A stretch of DNA of 64,000 nt from Dyella sp. GSA-30 (GCF_027924605.1 NZ_AP027042.1:2581524-2645523); one strand, 5' to 3'; positions 42,986 through 52,459 are shown, numbered from the stretch's first letter. Notes: generated by a model not told the origin, from the sequence alone. Translations and numbers: made by a program.

Positions 42986-43852
42986 TCAGGACGCCTGCTG
43001 GGTACTGCGGGCATAGGGCCGCGGAAGGATCGGACATCCCCGTTCTTCGGCAACCGCCTGGGTCAGCTCCGCGCCGAGCAGCAGAATCAGCGCGGAGTAG
43101 TACACCCAGACCAGCAGCACCACGACACTGCCTGCGGGACCGTACGGGCCGCCGACATTCGAGTGGGCCAGGTAAACGCCGATGCCGAACTTGCCGATGG
43201 CGAACAGTACGGCCGTAAGGGCGGCACCCAATAGCGCGTCGCGCCACGCAATGATCGCATCCGGCAACACTTTGAAGATCGCGGCGAACACAAAAGTGAA
43301 AATCAGCAGCGAAATGAGCAGGTCCACGCCTTGCCAGGCGACGGTGCCACTATGCACGAAGGCTGCGATCATGGCGCTGGCGCTGAAGGAGATCACCAGC
43401 AGAAACGCCAGCGATAGCAGCAGGCCGACCGCGTGCAGGCGGGAGCGCAGATATCCCATCACGGCCTTGCCTGGATGGGGGCGCAGGTTCCATACGTGAT
43501 TGATGGCGCCTTGCAACTGCGCGAACACCGCCGAGGCGCCGACCATTGTGACGGCCAGTCCGACCAGTCCCGCCCAGCTGCCCACGCCCGGCTTTTGCTT
43601 GGCATTTTCGATCACCAGGCTCACCGCATCGGCAGCGCGTGGCCCCACCATGCCGGTCATGTTGTTGATGAGCGAGGTCTGCCATTCGGGTCGTAGCGAG
43701 GCGAGTATCCATAGCAACAGCACCAGCAAGGGCGCGAAAGAAAGTGCGGAATAAAACGCCAGCGCAGCGGCGCGCGTCATCAGTTCGTCGTCACTGAACC
43801 CCGAGGCGGTACGGCGAACCACTTTCAGGCCCATCGACCAGGCGGCATGCAT
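42986..43852 (-). CDS. YihY/BrkB (virulence factor BrkB family) membrane protein
   Basis: The 288-residue protein has six predicted membrane helices. The family signature is ALAFYSALSFAPLLVLLLWI near residue 30 and the C-terminal GGPYGPAGSVVVLLVWVYYSALILLLGAEL. The family was once called RNase BN by mistake and is of uncertain function. Its stop lies only four bases from the stop of the convergent PhnD gene. Confidence 0.93.
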   Translation of the reverse strand: MHAAWSMGLKVVRRTASGFSDDELMTRAAALAFYSALSFAPLLVLLLWILASLRPEWQTSLINNMTGMVGPRAADAVSLVIENAKQKPGVGSWAGLVGLAVTMVGASAVFAQLQGAINHVWNLRPHPGKAVMGYLRSRLHAVGLLLSLAFLLVISFSASAMIAAFVHSGTVAWQGVDLLISLLIFTFVFAAIFKVLPDAIIAWRDALLGAALTAVLFAIGKFGIGVYLAHSNVGGPYGPAGSVVVLLVWVYYSALILLLGAELTQAVAEERGCPILPRPYARSTQQAS

Positions 43853-44069
43853 GGCAGGCTCCCAGGAACGTTCAACTTACAAAAAATAAACGTACGTCGC
43901 GCACCATGCTTGGCGCGGTGCCATGATTTTGTGAAATCCGTGCCACAGAGGCCCGGAAAGCGCCCCATGTCGACGGTTCGCAGCATGGTTGCTGTTCAAA
44001 CTTCGGATGCTACGGTACGTTGCCACCAAGGGCGGAATAACGCATCCGCCAATTTCGGGAGATGACACG

Positions 44070-44585
44070 ATGAAGTTTTTTGCAAACGGAGCGCGTTCGC
44101 TCCGCTACGGTTTTTCGGCACTGTTGATGGCCGCTGCCATGTTGGCCTCCACCGGTGCATTCGCACAGCAGGGGCCTGCCAATTCCCTGCCGGATGCGGA
44201 CAAGCAGGCGATCAAGAATTACAACCTCAACGACGACGTCTTCAATCGTCTGCTCGCCGCGACCAAGGAAGCGAAGGCCGAGGGCATTCATCCTCAGTCT
44301 GCTCCGAACCCGGCGCAGATTCATAATCTGGACGATCTGACCCAGCAGGCGATGAAGGCCGACAACCGCATCGAGCCGCTGGTCAAGAAATACGGCTTCA
44401 CGCCGCGCGAATTCATGCTGGCGAATCTTGCCTTGATGAATGCGGCGATTGCCTCGCAGGCCAAGACCGATCCGGAAGCGGCCAAGTACGTCGACCAGAA
44501 CAAGGTCAACCAGGCCAATGTGGCGTTCTACGAATCGCATCAGGCGCAGCTCAATGCGTTGATGTCGCCCCCGCAGGGTCAGTAA
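44070..44585 (+). CDS. exported alpha-helical protein of unknown function
   Basis: The 171-residue precursor has a signal peptide (LLMAAAMLASTGAFAQQ) and CGGGAGATG before the ATG. The mature part is helical, Ala/Gln/Asn-rich, with NYNLNDDVFNRLLAATKEAK and KYGFTPREFMLANLALMNAA. It resembles small periplasmic proteins of xanthomonads without an assigned role. It stands alone, ending at a long perfect hairpin. Confidence 0.82.
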   Translation: MKFFANGARSLRYGFSALLMAAAMLASTGAFAQQGPANSLPDADKQAIKNYNLNDDVFNRLLAATKEAKAEGIHPQSAPNPAQIHNLDDLTQQAMKADNRIEPLVKKYGFTPREFMLANLALMNAAIASQAKTDPEAAKYVDQNKVNQANVAFYESHQAQLNALMSPPQGQ

Positions 44586-44601
44586 CCACTCAGGCGTTAC
44601 G

Positions 44602-44635
44602 GCACGCCATCCCGATCGAGATCGGGATGGCGTGC
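44602..44635. terminator. long hairpin between convergent genes
   Basis: GCACGCCATCCCGATC (44602-44617) pairs over 16 bases with GATCGGGATGGCGTGC (44620-44635). There is no long U-run, but its place just after both stop codons suggests a bidirectional terminator or mRNA 3'-end stabiliser. Confidence 0.7.
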
Positions 44636-44636
44636 T

Positions 44637-45134
44637 TCAATATTCCACGCCGATCACGACGAATCGCGTACGCCCGCCGGGCAATTCCGCCTCGAACTCG
44701 TCGTCGAGCCTTTTCTTCATCACGGCACGTGCCATCGGCGAATCCACGCTGATCCAGCCAAGCTTGGCATCGGTCTCGTCCGGCCCGACGATGCGGTAGC
44801 GCAGCGTTTCGCCGCTGATGGCGTTTTCCAGTTCGATCACCGCGCCGAAGAATACCGCTTCGCGATCGGATGGCGCGCCCTCGGCCACCTTGAGTATCGG
44901 GATGCGCTTGCTCAGATAGCGCACGCGCCGGTCGATCTCGCCCAGCTGTTTCTTGCGATAGGTGTACTCGGCATTCTCCGAACGATCGCCTTCGGCCGCG
45001 GCCGCGGCCAATGCCTTGACCACCTCCGGGCGCAGCGTATGCCATAGGTGATCGAGCTCGCTCTTGAGCTTCTCGAAGCCATCGCGGGTGATGATCGCGG
45101 TGGAGCTGGGGGAGGGCGGACGCCAACGGCTCAT
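44637..45134 (-). CDS. greB: transcription elongation factor GreB
   Basis: GreB rescues backtracked RNA polymerase by stimulating transcript cleavage. The 165 residues have an N-terminal coiled coil with the acidic tip ([24 protein letters not shown]) and a C-terminal FKBP-like domain ([35 protein letters not shown]). Loop length and spacing favour GreB over GreA. Start ATG 45134 (SRWRPPSPS); 17 extra codons upstream would overlap the DUF998 gene end. Confidence 0.93.
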   Translation of the reverse strand: MSRWRPPSPSSTAIITRDGFEKLKSELDHLWHTLRPEVVKALAAAAAEGDRSENAEYTYRKKQLGEIDRRVRYLSKRIPILKVAEGAPSDREAVFFGAVIELENAISGETLRYRIVGPDETDAKLGWISVDSPMARAVMKKRLDDEFEAELPGGRTRFVVIGVEY

Positions 45135-45156
45135 GGGAAGTACTGCGGTGCTTTCA

Positions 45157-45777
45157 TCAACGGGAATGCATGCTATCGGGACCACGGCGCAAGCGATAGG
45201 CGGCCAGCATCAGCCATGCCGCGATCAGCACGATCAGTAGCTTCTGGCTGGCACCCCGCGGGAGCTCGCGCCAGAACGCCTGTACCCACATCGACACGAA
45301 GCAGACGGCGGCATAGAGGAAAGCCGGCTTGAACCATCGCCGCCAACGTGCATCGCCGCGCAAACGCCATGCCTGCAGGAGCATCGCGACCGTGGTGCAC
45401 AAGAACGCGGTCTGCGCCACGACGCCATGAACATAGCCTTCGAATGCGGGTGGGTGTCCCGGTACGTCGGTATGCATGGCCGCCGTGGCGGTCAGTGCGA
45501 TACCGCCGACAACGAACAGTAACGCCGGCGCCGCGCTACGTGCCGGCACGGATAGCGCGACATAGCTACCGACGGCGAGCAGGATCAGCGAGACTGACAT
45601 CGCGACATAGCCGGCCTGCACCAGCCAGCCGTATGGGCCGATCAGATAGAAGCTATTGGGCACCCGCACCCAGTCCAGGTCCGGGCGCAGAAACTGCGCG
45701 AGCAAGGACGTAAGCACGAACGTGGTGATACCTGTCAACGCGACCGTTCCCAGGCGCGACACCCTGCCTGCATGCAT
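45157..45777 (-). CDS. DUF998 family membrane protein
   Basis: The 206-residue protein has six predicted membrane helices. The DUF998 pattern is present: a conserved helix 3 to 4 region with [26 protein letters not shown], including the Asp and His residues typical of the family. Function unknown. It follows the HerA-like gene by 10 bases on the same strand, suggesting co-transcription. Confidence 0.85.
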   Translation of the reverse strand: MHAGRVSRLGTVALTGITTFVLTSLLAQFLRPDLDWVRVPNSFYLIGPYGWLVQAGYVAMSVSLILLAVGSYVALSVPARSAAPALLFVVGGIALTATAAMHTDVPGHPPAFEGYVHGVVAQTAFLCTTVAMLLQAWRLRGDARWRRWFKPAFLYAAVCFVSMWVQAFWRELPRGASQKLLIVLIAAWLMLAAYRLRRGPDSMHSR

Positions 45778-45787
45778 CGTGGCCCCT

Positions 45788-47287
45788 TTAGCGCTTGCCG
45801 CCGAAAATGCTACCCAGCACGCCGCGAACGATCTGCTGACCGATCCGCGTGCCGACAGTACGGCTGGCGGATTTGGCCATCGCTTCGATCATGCCCTGAC
45901 GGCGACCGTTGCCGAGCAGGGCGTCGCGAATTGCGCCGCCCCAGCCGGCATTTTCGTCGGCACCGGCTGGCGCTTTCTTGACGGCGACCTGCGCTTCATC
46001 GGCTTTTTCGCTGGCGCGCTTGGCGAGCATTTCTGCCGCCGACTCGCGATTGATCGGCGTGTCGTATTTGCCGCCGACAGGTGAGCGTTGCCGGATGGTG
46101 CTGCGCTCGGCCTCGGTAATGGCGCCGATGCGTGCGGTTGGCGAGGTCACCAGTACTTGTTCGACCGGCGTCGGCACACCGCCTTCGCGCAAGGTCGATG
46201 CCAGGGCTTCGCCCACGGCAAGCTGGGTGATCGCCTTGGTGACGTCGATCTTCGGATTGGCGACAAAGGTTTCCGCGGCCGCTTTTACCGCTTTTTGATC
46301 GCGCGGCGTAAAGGCGCGCAGCGCGTGCTGCACGCGGTTGCCCAACTGGCCGAGGATGTTGCCGGGCACGTCATCGGGATTCTGCGAGCAGAAATACACG
46401 CCCACACCCTTGGAGCGGATCAGCCGCACGACCTGCTCCACGCGCTGCATCAGCGCGGGCGGCGCGTCGTCGAACAGCAGGTGCGCCTCGTCGAAGAAGA
46501 ACACCATCTTGGGCTGGTCGAGGTCGCCCACTTCCGGGAGCTGCTCGAACAGTTCCGACAGCAGCCACAGCAGGAAGGTGGAGTACAGGCGTGGCTTGAG
46601 AATCAGTTGATCGGCCGCGAGCACATTGATCACGCCGCGGCCGCTCATGTCCTGGCGCATCAGGTCGGCGAGCTCGAGTGCGGGCTCGCCAAAGAATTGA
46701 TCGGCGCCATCCTGTTCCAGCTTCAGTACGGAACGCTGGATGGCCGCGATGCTTTGCGTGCTGATCAGGCCGTAGTTGGTGGAAATGTCCTTGGCGTTCT
46801 CCGCGGCGAAGCCGAGCAGGGCGCGCAGGTCGGACAGATCGAGCAGGAGCCAGCCCTGATCATCGGCGACCTTGAAGATCACCTCGAGCACGCCTTCCTG
46901 GGTGTCGTTCAATTCCAGCACGCGGCCCAGCAGCGTGGGGCCCATCTCGCTGATGGTCGCGCGTACGGGGTGGCCAAGCTTGCCGTAGATATCCCAGAAG
47001 ATCACCGGATTGGCCTGCGGATGCCAGTCGGTGATGCCGAGCTTGTCGAGCCGGGCCTTGAGCTTGTCGCCGGCAGGGCCGGCCGGCATCGACAGGCCGG
47101 CCAGATCGCCCTTCGCGTCGGCCAGAAAACAGGGCACGCCAAGTTTGGAAAAGCCCTCGGCCAGCACCATCAGCGACACCGACTTACCGGTTCCGGTAGC
47201 GCCTGCAATCATGCCGTGGCGGTTGCCGTAGCGCGCATCCAGATTGACGCTGGCTTGGTCGTTACGGCCGATCAAAATATCAGTCAT
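45788..47287 (-). CDS. HerA-like ATPase (YjgR/DUF853 family)
   Basis: The 499-residue P-loop ATPase of the FtsK/HerA superfamily has Walker A GATGTGKS (29-36), Walker B MVFFFDEAHLLFDD (about 261-274) and a sensor region YFCSQNPDDVPGNILGQLGNR. The C-terminal 100 residues are a basic/Ala-rich tail ending in a short amphipathic helix (GVLGSIFGGKR). The family is widespread, called YjgR in E. coli; its function is not established. Confidence 0.93.
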   Translation of the reverse strand: MTDILIGRNDQASVNLDARYGNRHGMIAGATGTGKSVSLMVLAEGFSKLGVPCFLADAKGDLAGLSMPAGPAGDKLKARLDKLGITDWHPQANPVIFWDIYGKLGHPVRATISEMGPTLLGRVLELNDTQEGVLEVIFKVADDQGWLLLDLSDLRALLGFAAENAKDISTNYGLISTQSIAAIQRSVLKLEQDGADQFFGEPALELADLMRQDMSGRGVINVLAADQLILKPRLYSTFLLWLLSELFEQLPEVGDLDQPKMVFFFDEAHLLFDDAPPALMQRVEQVVRLIRSKGVGVYFCSQNPDDVPGNILGQLGNRVQHALRAFTPRDQKAVKAAAETFVANPKIDVTKAITQLAVGEALASTLREGGVPTPVEQVLVTSPTARIGAITEAERSTIRQRSPVGGKYDTPINRESAAEMLAKRASEKADEAQVAVKKAPAGADENAGWGGAIRDALLGNGRRQGMIEAMAKSASRTVGTRIGQQIVRGVLGSIFGGKR

Positions 47288-47429
47288 GGCATTCCATCCT
47301 TACGAAGGCCGCACGATTGTAGTCGTACTGACGAATCGCCGCGTGCGCGAGCGACGACGTCTACGGTTCGTTGAGTCCTGACGAAGCGGCGGGTATGGTG
47401 AGCGCTTTGATCGCCTGAAGAAGTCTCCG

Positions 47430-48929
47430 ATGCCGGCAGCCACCGCCCCCCGTTTCTTTCGCATGATGCCGCTCGCCGCGGCGATCACCCTGTTGGCGGC
47501 CTGCGCCAGCGGCGGTACGCCCAAGCCCGTACAGGCGCCTGAGCTCAACACGCTTTATGCCCACCTCGATCAGGCCAGCAAGGGCTACGAGACTGCCTTG
47601 CAGCAGGCGCGCGAGGGCAATACCGAGGCGTCGGAGAAATCGCTGAACGACGCACTCGACCAGATGAAGGACGTCTCGGCGCATTGCGGCGGCACGTCCG
47701 GCTGCGATACGCAGCGCGTGTTTTCGGTGTACGACCGCCTGTTGCGTCTGAAGGACGGCAGCTTCTTCGCCGGTGACGACAACGACACTCTTGGCGACCA
47801 GGCACCGGAAGGCGGCATCGACGGCAAGACTGGCGCGGCCAGCTTGCCCGAAGCGCAGCGCAGCGTGACCTTGCTGCGTGGCCAGAAGCTTTCCGAATTG
47901 ATTGCGATCAACGGCCCGGTCAAGGCAGCGATGGAGATGTGGCTGACCCAATGGCGTCCGCAGTTGATGGATGCTTACGTCAATTACCAGTTCATGCGCT
48001 ATCGCATGTGGCCGCAATATGAGCGGGCCGATCTGCCCGAGGCGTTGCTGTTCGGCATCATGGCCAAGGAATCGGGCGGCAAGGTGCACGCGGTTTCGCG
48101 CTCGGGCGCGGCCGGCCCGCTGCAGTTCATGTATGCCACGGGCATGCGCTTCGGCCTGGGCAATCAGGACGGTTTCGATACCCGCTTCGATCCGGCCGAG
48201 GCGGCGCGCGCGAACGCCGAGTACATGGACGAGCAGCTCAAGCAGTTCAACAACAATCTGGAAATGACCCTGGCGGCCTACAACGGCGGTGAAGGGCGCA
48301 TGCGCCGCATGGTTGGCGACGACCCGTCGGTCAGCTTCTACGATCCCAAGATCTACAACCAGCTGTCACAGGAAACCCGCGAGTACGTGCCGGCTGTGCT
48401 GGCTGCCGCATGGCTGTTCCTGCATCCGGAAAGCTACAACCTGCGTTTCCCGAAGGTGGACGGTGCCGCGGGCAGCATCGTGCTGAAGCGGCCCGCTTCG
48501 CTGACCGAACTCACCGTTTGCCTGGGGTCGGCCGGCGGCATGAACGACGGCTGGTTCCGCACCTTGCGCAACTTGAACCCGCGCCTGGATCCGCAGGTGT
48601 CGCAGCCGAGCGGCGTGCGTCTGGAGGTGCCCAAAGTGCTGGAAAAGGCGTATACGGCCCGCTGCGCCGATGGCCCCTGGCCGATCCTGGCCAACGACCT
48701 GCACACTGCGGTGATTCCGGTGGTTACGCCGGTTGCATCTTCGCCCAGCGCCTCTCGTCCGTCGACCTCGTCCCGGACGCGTAGCTACACGGTGAAGCGG
48801 GGCGACACCTTGTCGAGCATCGCACGCAAGTTCGACTGCGCGGACGTGGAAGACATCGCGCGCGGCAATGACCTGAAGCACCACCATTTGAAGGTGGGGC
48901 AGACGCTCAAAGTACCGATGTGTAAGTAA
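47430..48929 (+). CDS. mltD: membrane-bound lytic transglycosylase with LysM domain (MltD-like)
   Basis: It cleaves peptidoglycan glycan strands to 1,6-anhydro products. The 499-residue lipoprotein (LLAAC lipobox near residue 26) has an N-terminal region with a coiled-coil-like stretch. The SLT domain has the catalytic Glu near residue 214 (FGIMAKESGGKVH), then SGAAGPLQFM and AAYNGGEGRM. One C-terminal LysM domain follows (about 450-498, YTVKRGDTLSSIARKF). MltD proteins commonly carry LysM repeats. Divergent from the HerA-like gene. Confidence 0.92.
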   Translation: MPAATAPRFFRMMPLAAAITLLAACASGGTPKPVQAPELNTLYAHLDQASKGYETALQQAREGNTEASEKSLNDALDQMKDVSAHCGGTSGCDTQRVFSVYDRLLRLKDGSFFAGDDNDTLGDQAPEGGIDGKTGAASLPEAQRSVTLLRGQKLSELIAINGPVKAAMEMWLTQWRPQLMDAYVNYQFMRYRMWPQYERADLPEALLFGIMAKESGGKVHAVSRSGAAGPLQFMYATGMRFGLGNQDGFDTRFDPAEAARANAEYMDEQLKQFNNNLEMTLAAYNGGEGRMRRMVGDDPSVSFYDPKIYNQLSQETREYVPAVLAAAWLFLHPESYNLRFPKVDGAAGSIVLKRPASLTELTVCLGSAGGMNDGWFRTLRNLNPRLDPQVSQPSGVRLEVPKVLEKAYTARCADGPWPILANDLHTAVIPVVTPVASSPSASRPSTSSRTRSYTVKRGDTLSSIARKFDCADVEDIARGNDLKHHHLKVGQTLKVPMCK

Positions 48930-48938
48930 AACAGGAAA

Positions 48939-48960
48939 GGGCCGGCGCGGCCGCCGGCCC
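48939..48960. terminator. hairpin between convergent genes
   Basis: GGGCCGGCG (48939-48947) pairs with CGCCGGCCC (48952-48960), with loop CGGC. No U-run follows; it lies between the stop codons of mltD and the small gene at 48971 and may act on either side. Confidence 0.55.
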
Positions 48961-48970
48961 TGTGGCCTTA

Positions 48971-49408
48971 TCAGGCGACAGCCGTCGACGTCATCCACTC
49001 TTCGGTGGCATCGGTGCGGCTATGGGCTTCCTTGAGCTCACGCAAGACCCGCATCAGCTGACGGTGCTGGGCCTGCAGGTTTGCATGGGGCGAATCCTTG
49101 GTCTCGTGGTAAGCCACCGCGAGCCAGAGGGCGACGCCGCGCATCGAGACTTCGGCGTTGTCCGAGCGCGCGCGCGAATAACCGATATCGGTGCCTTGGC
49201 CCCAGGGCAGGTAACGCTCTTCGGGTGCGGTGCCATACAGATGGGGAAAGTCGTTTCGCGATGCCTGTCCGATCTCACGCAACGCCATGGTGCCCAGGCG
49301 GCCACGACTGCGGGCCGGGAGCGCACGAATGCTGCGCTCGATATCTCGAAACTGTCGTCCAAGCTGACGCGCGCGACTCATCGCAATGAAGCGGGTAACG
49401 ATACGCAT
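48971..49408 (-). CDS. small protein of unknown function
   Basis: The 145-residue protein is basic in its first half (SRARQLGRQFRDIERSIRALPARSRGR) and has an aromatic middle (HLYGTAPEERYLPWGQGTDIGYSRARSDN). A helix follows with VALWLAVAYHETKDSPH. There is no signal peptide and no known motif. The organised amino-acid pattern, with TAPEERYLPWG spacing, suggests a conserved lineage-specific protein. Function unknown. Confidence 0.72.
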   Translation of the reverse strand: MRIVTRFIAMSRARQLGRQFRDIERSIRALPARSRGRLGTMALREIGQASRNDFPHLYGTAPEERYLPWGQGTDIGYSRARSDNAEVSMRGVALWLAVAYHETKDSPHANLQAQHRQLMRVLRELKEAHSRTDATEEWMTSTAVA

Positions 49409-49569
49409 GAAGTGTCCTCGCAGTGACCTGTGCGTGAGACCCTCGATCCCCTGTGTCCCCCGGGGCCTCCGAGGGCGGAGCTTAACGGGCTTTGCGGTCC
49501 CGGTGCGCCAAAAAGGTCACAAAACGACGAAACACGTCACTTTTCCGTGAAGGACACGGCAAGAGGACA

Positions 49570-50412
49570 TCAAGAGCTCAGCTGGCCCAGCCGCTGGCCG
49601 ACGCGCAGGGCTTGCTGTGACGCCCAGGCGTCCAGTCGTACCGCCCCTTCCGGAAACAGCACGATCACCGTCGAACCCATATTAAAGCGCGCCATCTCGG
49701 CGAAGCGTTCTAGCGTAATGTTTTGACCTTCAAAGGATTTGCGCCGGATATGCGAGGCGTAGGGCGGGATCACCAGGCCGTCCCACACAGTGGCCACGCT
49801 GGACACCAGGATCGCGCCGACCATCACCACCACGAACGGGCCATGCTCGCCCTCGAAATGGCAGACCAGGCGTTCGTTGCGGGCGAACAGGCGCGGGATG
49901 GCCTCGACCGCGAAGGGGGCGACGCTGAAGATGCGCCCCGGCACATGCACGGTTTCCTTCAGTCGGCCGGCCAGCGGCATGTGCACGCGGTGGTAGTCGC
50001 GCGGCGACAGGTAGATGGTGGCGAAGCTGCCATTGCGATACGGCGTTGCCGCGTTCTCGTCGCCAAGCAGTTCGGCGGCGGTGTACTCCTGCCCTTTGGC
50101 CTGGAAGATCCGTCCGTCGACGATGGCGCCGGACTGGCTGATCTTGCCGTCTGCAGGGGAGAGCACGCTGTGGGCCGAATCGTCGGCCTTGCGTGCGTCC
50201 GGGCGCAGCTTGCGGGTGAAGAACGCATTGAAGTGCTGGTAGGCCAGCGGGTCGGGCTGCGCCGCTTCGGCCATGTCGACGTTGTAGCTGCTCACGATCT
50301 TGGTGATCAGGAAATTCTTCCAGGGCTTGAATGTCCAGCGGGTCGCCCAGTAGACGATGCGTGACAGGAAGCGGTGGGGGAGGATGTATTGCAGGAGTAC
50401 GTTGAAGGTCAT
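49570..50412 (-). CDS. psd: phosphatidylserine decarboxylase
   Basis: It makes phosphatidylethanolamine from phosphatidylserine at the inner membrane. The 280-residue proenzyme self-cleaves between Gly246 and Ser247 (NMGST; most enzymes read LGST), giving a pyruvoyl alpha-chain. The catalytic Asp88 (SPADG) and His144 (DYHRVHMP) for self-cleavage are present. Length is near E. coli Psd (322) but shorter at both ends. Monocistronic. Confidence 0.95.
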   Translation of the reverse strand: MTFNVLLQYILPHRFLSRIVYWATRWTFKPWKNFLITKIVSSYNVDMAEAAQPDPLAYQHFNAFFTRKLRPDARKADDSAHSVLSPADGKISQSGAIVDGRIFQAKGQEYTAAELLGDENAATPYRNGSFATIYLSPRDYHRVHMPLAGRLKETVHVPGRIFSVAPFAVEAIPRLFARNERLVCHFEGEHGPFVVVMVGAILVSSVATVWDGLVIPPYASHIRRKSFEGQNITLERFAEMARFNMGSTVIVLFPEGAVRLDAWASQQALRVGQRLGQLSS

Positions 50413-50641
50413 CCGGCCAGTATAAGGAAGTGGGGTGTTGTTGCGCTCGCCTGCGCCGCCTTTGGATTACTAGCTTCCCCATTCTCGTCATCCCCGCGAA
50501 GGCGGGAGGCGCTTTACAACAGCGAAGCTGGTCATCCAGTGACTTCGGTGTCGGGTTGTCGCGAGAGCGTGCATCGCTCTGGCCTGGCGTTCGTGCGAGG
50601 AAGTCGCCTACGGCGTGTTTCACCGACCTGCCGGTCGCCGA

Positions 50642-50684
50642 GTTACTTTCTTTGCTTGTCCAAAGAAAGATAACCAAAGAAAGG
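50642..50684. repeat. CTTTCTTTG inverted repeat (widespread extragenic motif)
   Basis: GTTA-CTTTCTTTG (50642-50654) pairs with CAAAGAAAG-A-TAAC (50661-50674) with one bulged base; the loop is CTTGTC. A further direct half-repeat CCAAAGAAAGG follows (50674-50684). Motifs of this kind recur in proteobacterial intergenic DNA; their role is not known to me. Confidence 0.7.
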
Positions 50685-50700
50685 ACACCCCGCGTCCGCC

Positions 50701-50839
50701 GTCCTTCGGACCGTGAGGTTTGGCCGGGCTTTTCGACAGAGCCTGTCCCGGACTTGATCCGGGAACGTCCCTGTCCTGTCGAAAAGGACTCGGCGTCCAT
50801 GCCGAGCCCCCCTTCGGGGCCTTATCGTCCAAACCTCAC
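50701..50839. repeat. nested inverted repeats forming a branched structure
   Basis: The outer stem GTGAGGTTTGG (50713-50723) pairs with CCAAACCTCAC (50829-50839). Inside it CTTTTCGACAG (50729-50739) pairs with CTGTCGAAAAG (50776-50786), enclosing CCCGGA/TCCGGG (50747-50763). A third arm CTCGGC/GCCGAG (50789-50806) and a fourth GCCCC/GGGGC (50806-50820) follow. Just before lies GTCC-TTC-GGAC (50701-50711). As RNA this gives a multi-armed fold. Confidence 0.65.
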
Positions 50840-50983
50840 TCGGCTCCCGAGGGGCCCCGAGAGCTGACTGCTCGCTTCGCATCGCTTGCGAAAGGCAGAG
50901 AGCAAGGCGGAGTCTTCCCCGTTCCCCGTTCCCCGTTCCCCCACCCGCTATACTTGCCCACCCTCCATCAACTCCAAGCCCCC

Positions 50984-51907
50984 GTGACCGCCGAACTCGC
51001 CTCCATCATCGACTTCATCCGCTATGGCGCGAGCCGTTTTTCCGCGGCCGGGCTGACCTTTGGGCACAGTCACGACAATCCGATCGACGAGGCGACGCAT
51101 CTGGTGCTGGCCAGTCTGCATCTGCCGCCGGATATTCCGCCGGCGTATGGCGCGGGCAAGCTCACCGCCGAGGAACGCAAGCGTGTGCTCGATCTGATCG
51201 AGCGGCGTGTCAGCGAGCGTCTGCCGGTGGCGTATCTGGTGGGGGAAACCTGGTTTGCGGGGTTGAAGTTCAAGAGCGATCGCCGGGCGCTGGTGCCGCG
51301 TTCGCCGATCGCCGAGCTGATCGAGTCGGGCTTTCAGCCGTGGCTGGATCATCGCCATGTCGAGCGCGCGCTGGACCTGTGCACGGGGTCGGGCTGCATC
51401 GGTATCGCGATGGCCGAATACAACCCGGATTGGCAGGTCGATATCGTCGATATCAGCGACGACGCGTTGTCGCTGGCGCGCGAGAACATCGTGTTTCAGC
51501 ATGTGGAAAAACGCGTCGAGGCGGTCAAGTCGGATCTGTTCGACGGCCTCAAGGGGCGTCGCTACGATCTGATCGTCTCCAATCCGCCTTACGTCACCGA
51601 GGACGAATACGCTGCACTGCCGGGCGAGTACAGCCATGAGCCCAAGCTTGGCTTGACCTCGGGCCAGGACGGCCTGGATATCTGCGTGCGCATGCTCGAC
51701 CAGGCGGCGGACTATCTCAGCGACGACGGCCTGCTGATCGTCGAAGTGGGCGAGAGCGAGCATGCTCTGGCGGCGCTGTTGCCCGAGGTCCCGTTCGTGT
51801 GGATCGAGTTCAAGGTCGGCGCGATGGGCGTGTTTGCGCTGGAACGCCGTGATCTGATCGAGCACGCCGACGCGATTCGCGCGGCCGCACAAGCCAGGGG
51901 CGTCTGA
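50984..51907 (+). CDS. prmB: ribosomal protein L3 (uL3) N5-glutamine methyltransferase PrmB
   Basis: It methylates a Gln side chain of ribosomal protein L3 with SAM. The 307 residues begin at GTG 50984, about 30 bases after a TATACT -10 box. Features are an N-terminal helical substrate domain, the SAM motif DLCTGSGCIGIAMAEYNP (about 128-145) and the catalytic SNPPYVTEDEY (about 199-209). HemK/PrmC shares NPPY, but the N-terminus and genomic place next to aroC favour PrmB. Confidence 0.93.
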   Translation: MTAELASIIDFIRYGASRFSAAGLTFGHSHDNPIDEATHLVLASLHLPPDIPPAYGAGKLTAEERKRVLDLIERRVSERLPVAYLVGETWFAGLKFKSDRRALVPRSPIAELIESGFQPWLDHRHVERALDLCTGSGCIGIAMAEYNPDWQVDIVDISDDALSLARENIVFQHVEKRVEAVKSDLFDGLKGRRYDLIVSNPPYVTEDEYAALPGEYSHEPKLGLTSGQDGLDICVRMLDQAADYLSDDGLLIVEVGESEHALAALLPEVPFVWIEFKVGAMGVFALERRDLIEHADAIRAAAQARGV

Positions 51908-51910
51908 GGG

Positions 51911-52459
51911 ATGCAGTTCGATACTTCTCGACTGCGCATCGACGCGCTGCGCGCCGACGATGCCGAGGCTTTTTTTGCCTATCGTGCCGATCCGGTAGTG
52001 ATGCGTTATCAAGGCTGGTATCCGGCGACGCTGGACGCCGCACGGACGTTTATCGATACGCAGGCGCAGTTGACGCCGGGTACGCCGGGCTGGACGCAGC
52101 GGGCGATACGTCTGCAGGACGGCACCCTGATCGGCGATCTGGGCGTCCATTTGCCGGAAGATCCGGATGCCACGGCGGAGTTCGGCATCAGCCTGGCACC
52201 CGCCCGGCAGGGTCAGGGCTTTGCCATCGAAGCCATGCGGACGCTGTTCGACTGGCTGTTTGGCGAGCGGGACATGCGGCGCATCGTCGCTTCGGTCGAT
52301 CCGCGCAATGAAGGCAGCATGGCCTTGCTGGGCAGGCTCGGGATGCGTCAGGAAGCGCATTTCCGCGAGGCCTACCTGCTGCGCGGCGAGTGGGTCGACG
52401 ATGTGGTTTTTGCGATGCTGGCCCGCGAATGGGCGGCGGCGAGTGGCGATTCGCGCTAA
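51911..52459 (+). CDS. GNAT-family N-acetyltransferase (RimJ/RimL type)
   Basis: The 182-residue protein has the RimJ-like layout: an N-terminal strand '[22 protein letters not shown]', then [24 protein letters not shown] with the acetyl-CoA pyrophosphate loop QGQGFA, and [17 protein letters not shown] near the C-terminus. The acceptor is unknown (protein N-terminus, antibiotic or small molecule). It starts four bases after prmB and lies between prmB and aroC. Confidence 0.9.
   Translation: MQFDTSRLRIDALRADDAEAFFAYRADPVVMRYQGWYPATLDAARTFIDTQAQLTPGTPGWTQRAIRLQDGTLIGDLGVHLPEDPDATAEFGISLAPARQGQGFAIEAMRTLFDWLFGERDMRRIVASVDPRNEGSMALLGRLGMRQEAHFREAYLLRGEWVDDVVFAMLAREWAAASGDSR

Larger units (their letters stand above)
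50413..50983. other. 571-base gap made of extragenic repeats
   Basis: No gene is evident. It contains a piece of a common genomic repeat (ATCCCCGCGAAGGCGGG, 50490-50506), a CTTTCTTTG inverted repeat (50642-50684), and a nested set of inverted repeats (50701-50839). It also has a GCTCGCTTCGCATCGC segment (near 50872) shared with the flanks of the long inverted repeats, and three tandem CCCCGTT units (50917-50937). A possible -10 for prmB, TATACT, is at 50949-50954. Open frames on the minus strand (with the string SFLWLSFFGQAKK) are translations of the repeat and not genes. Confidence 0.75.

Noticed and set aside
50620-50882. Minus-strand frames containing SFLWLSFFGQAKK
   Set aside because: Translation of the widespread CTTTCTTTG repeat, not a gene.
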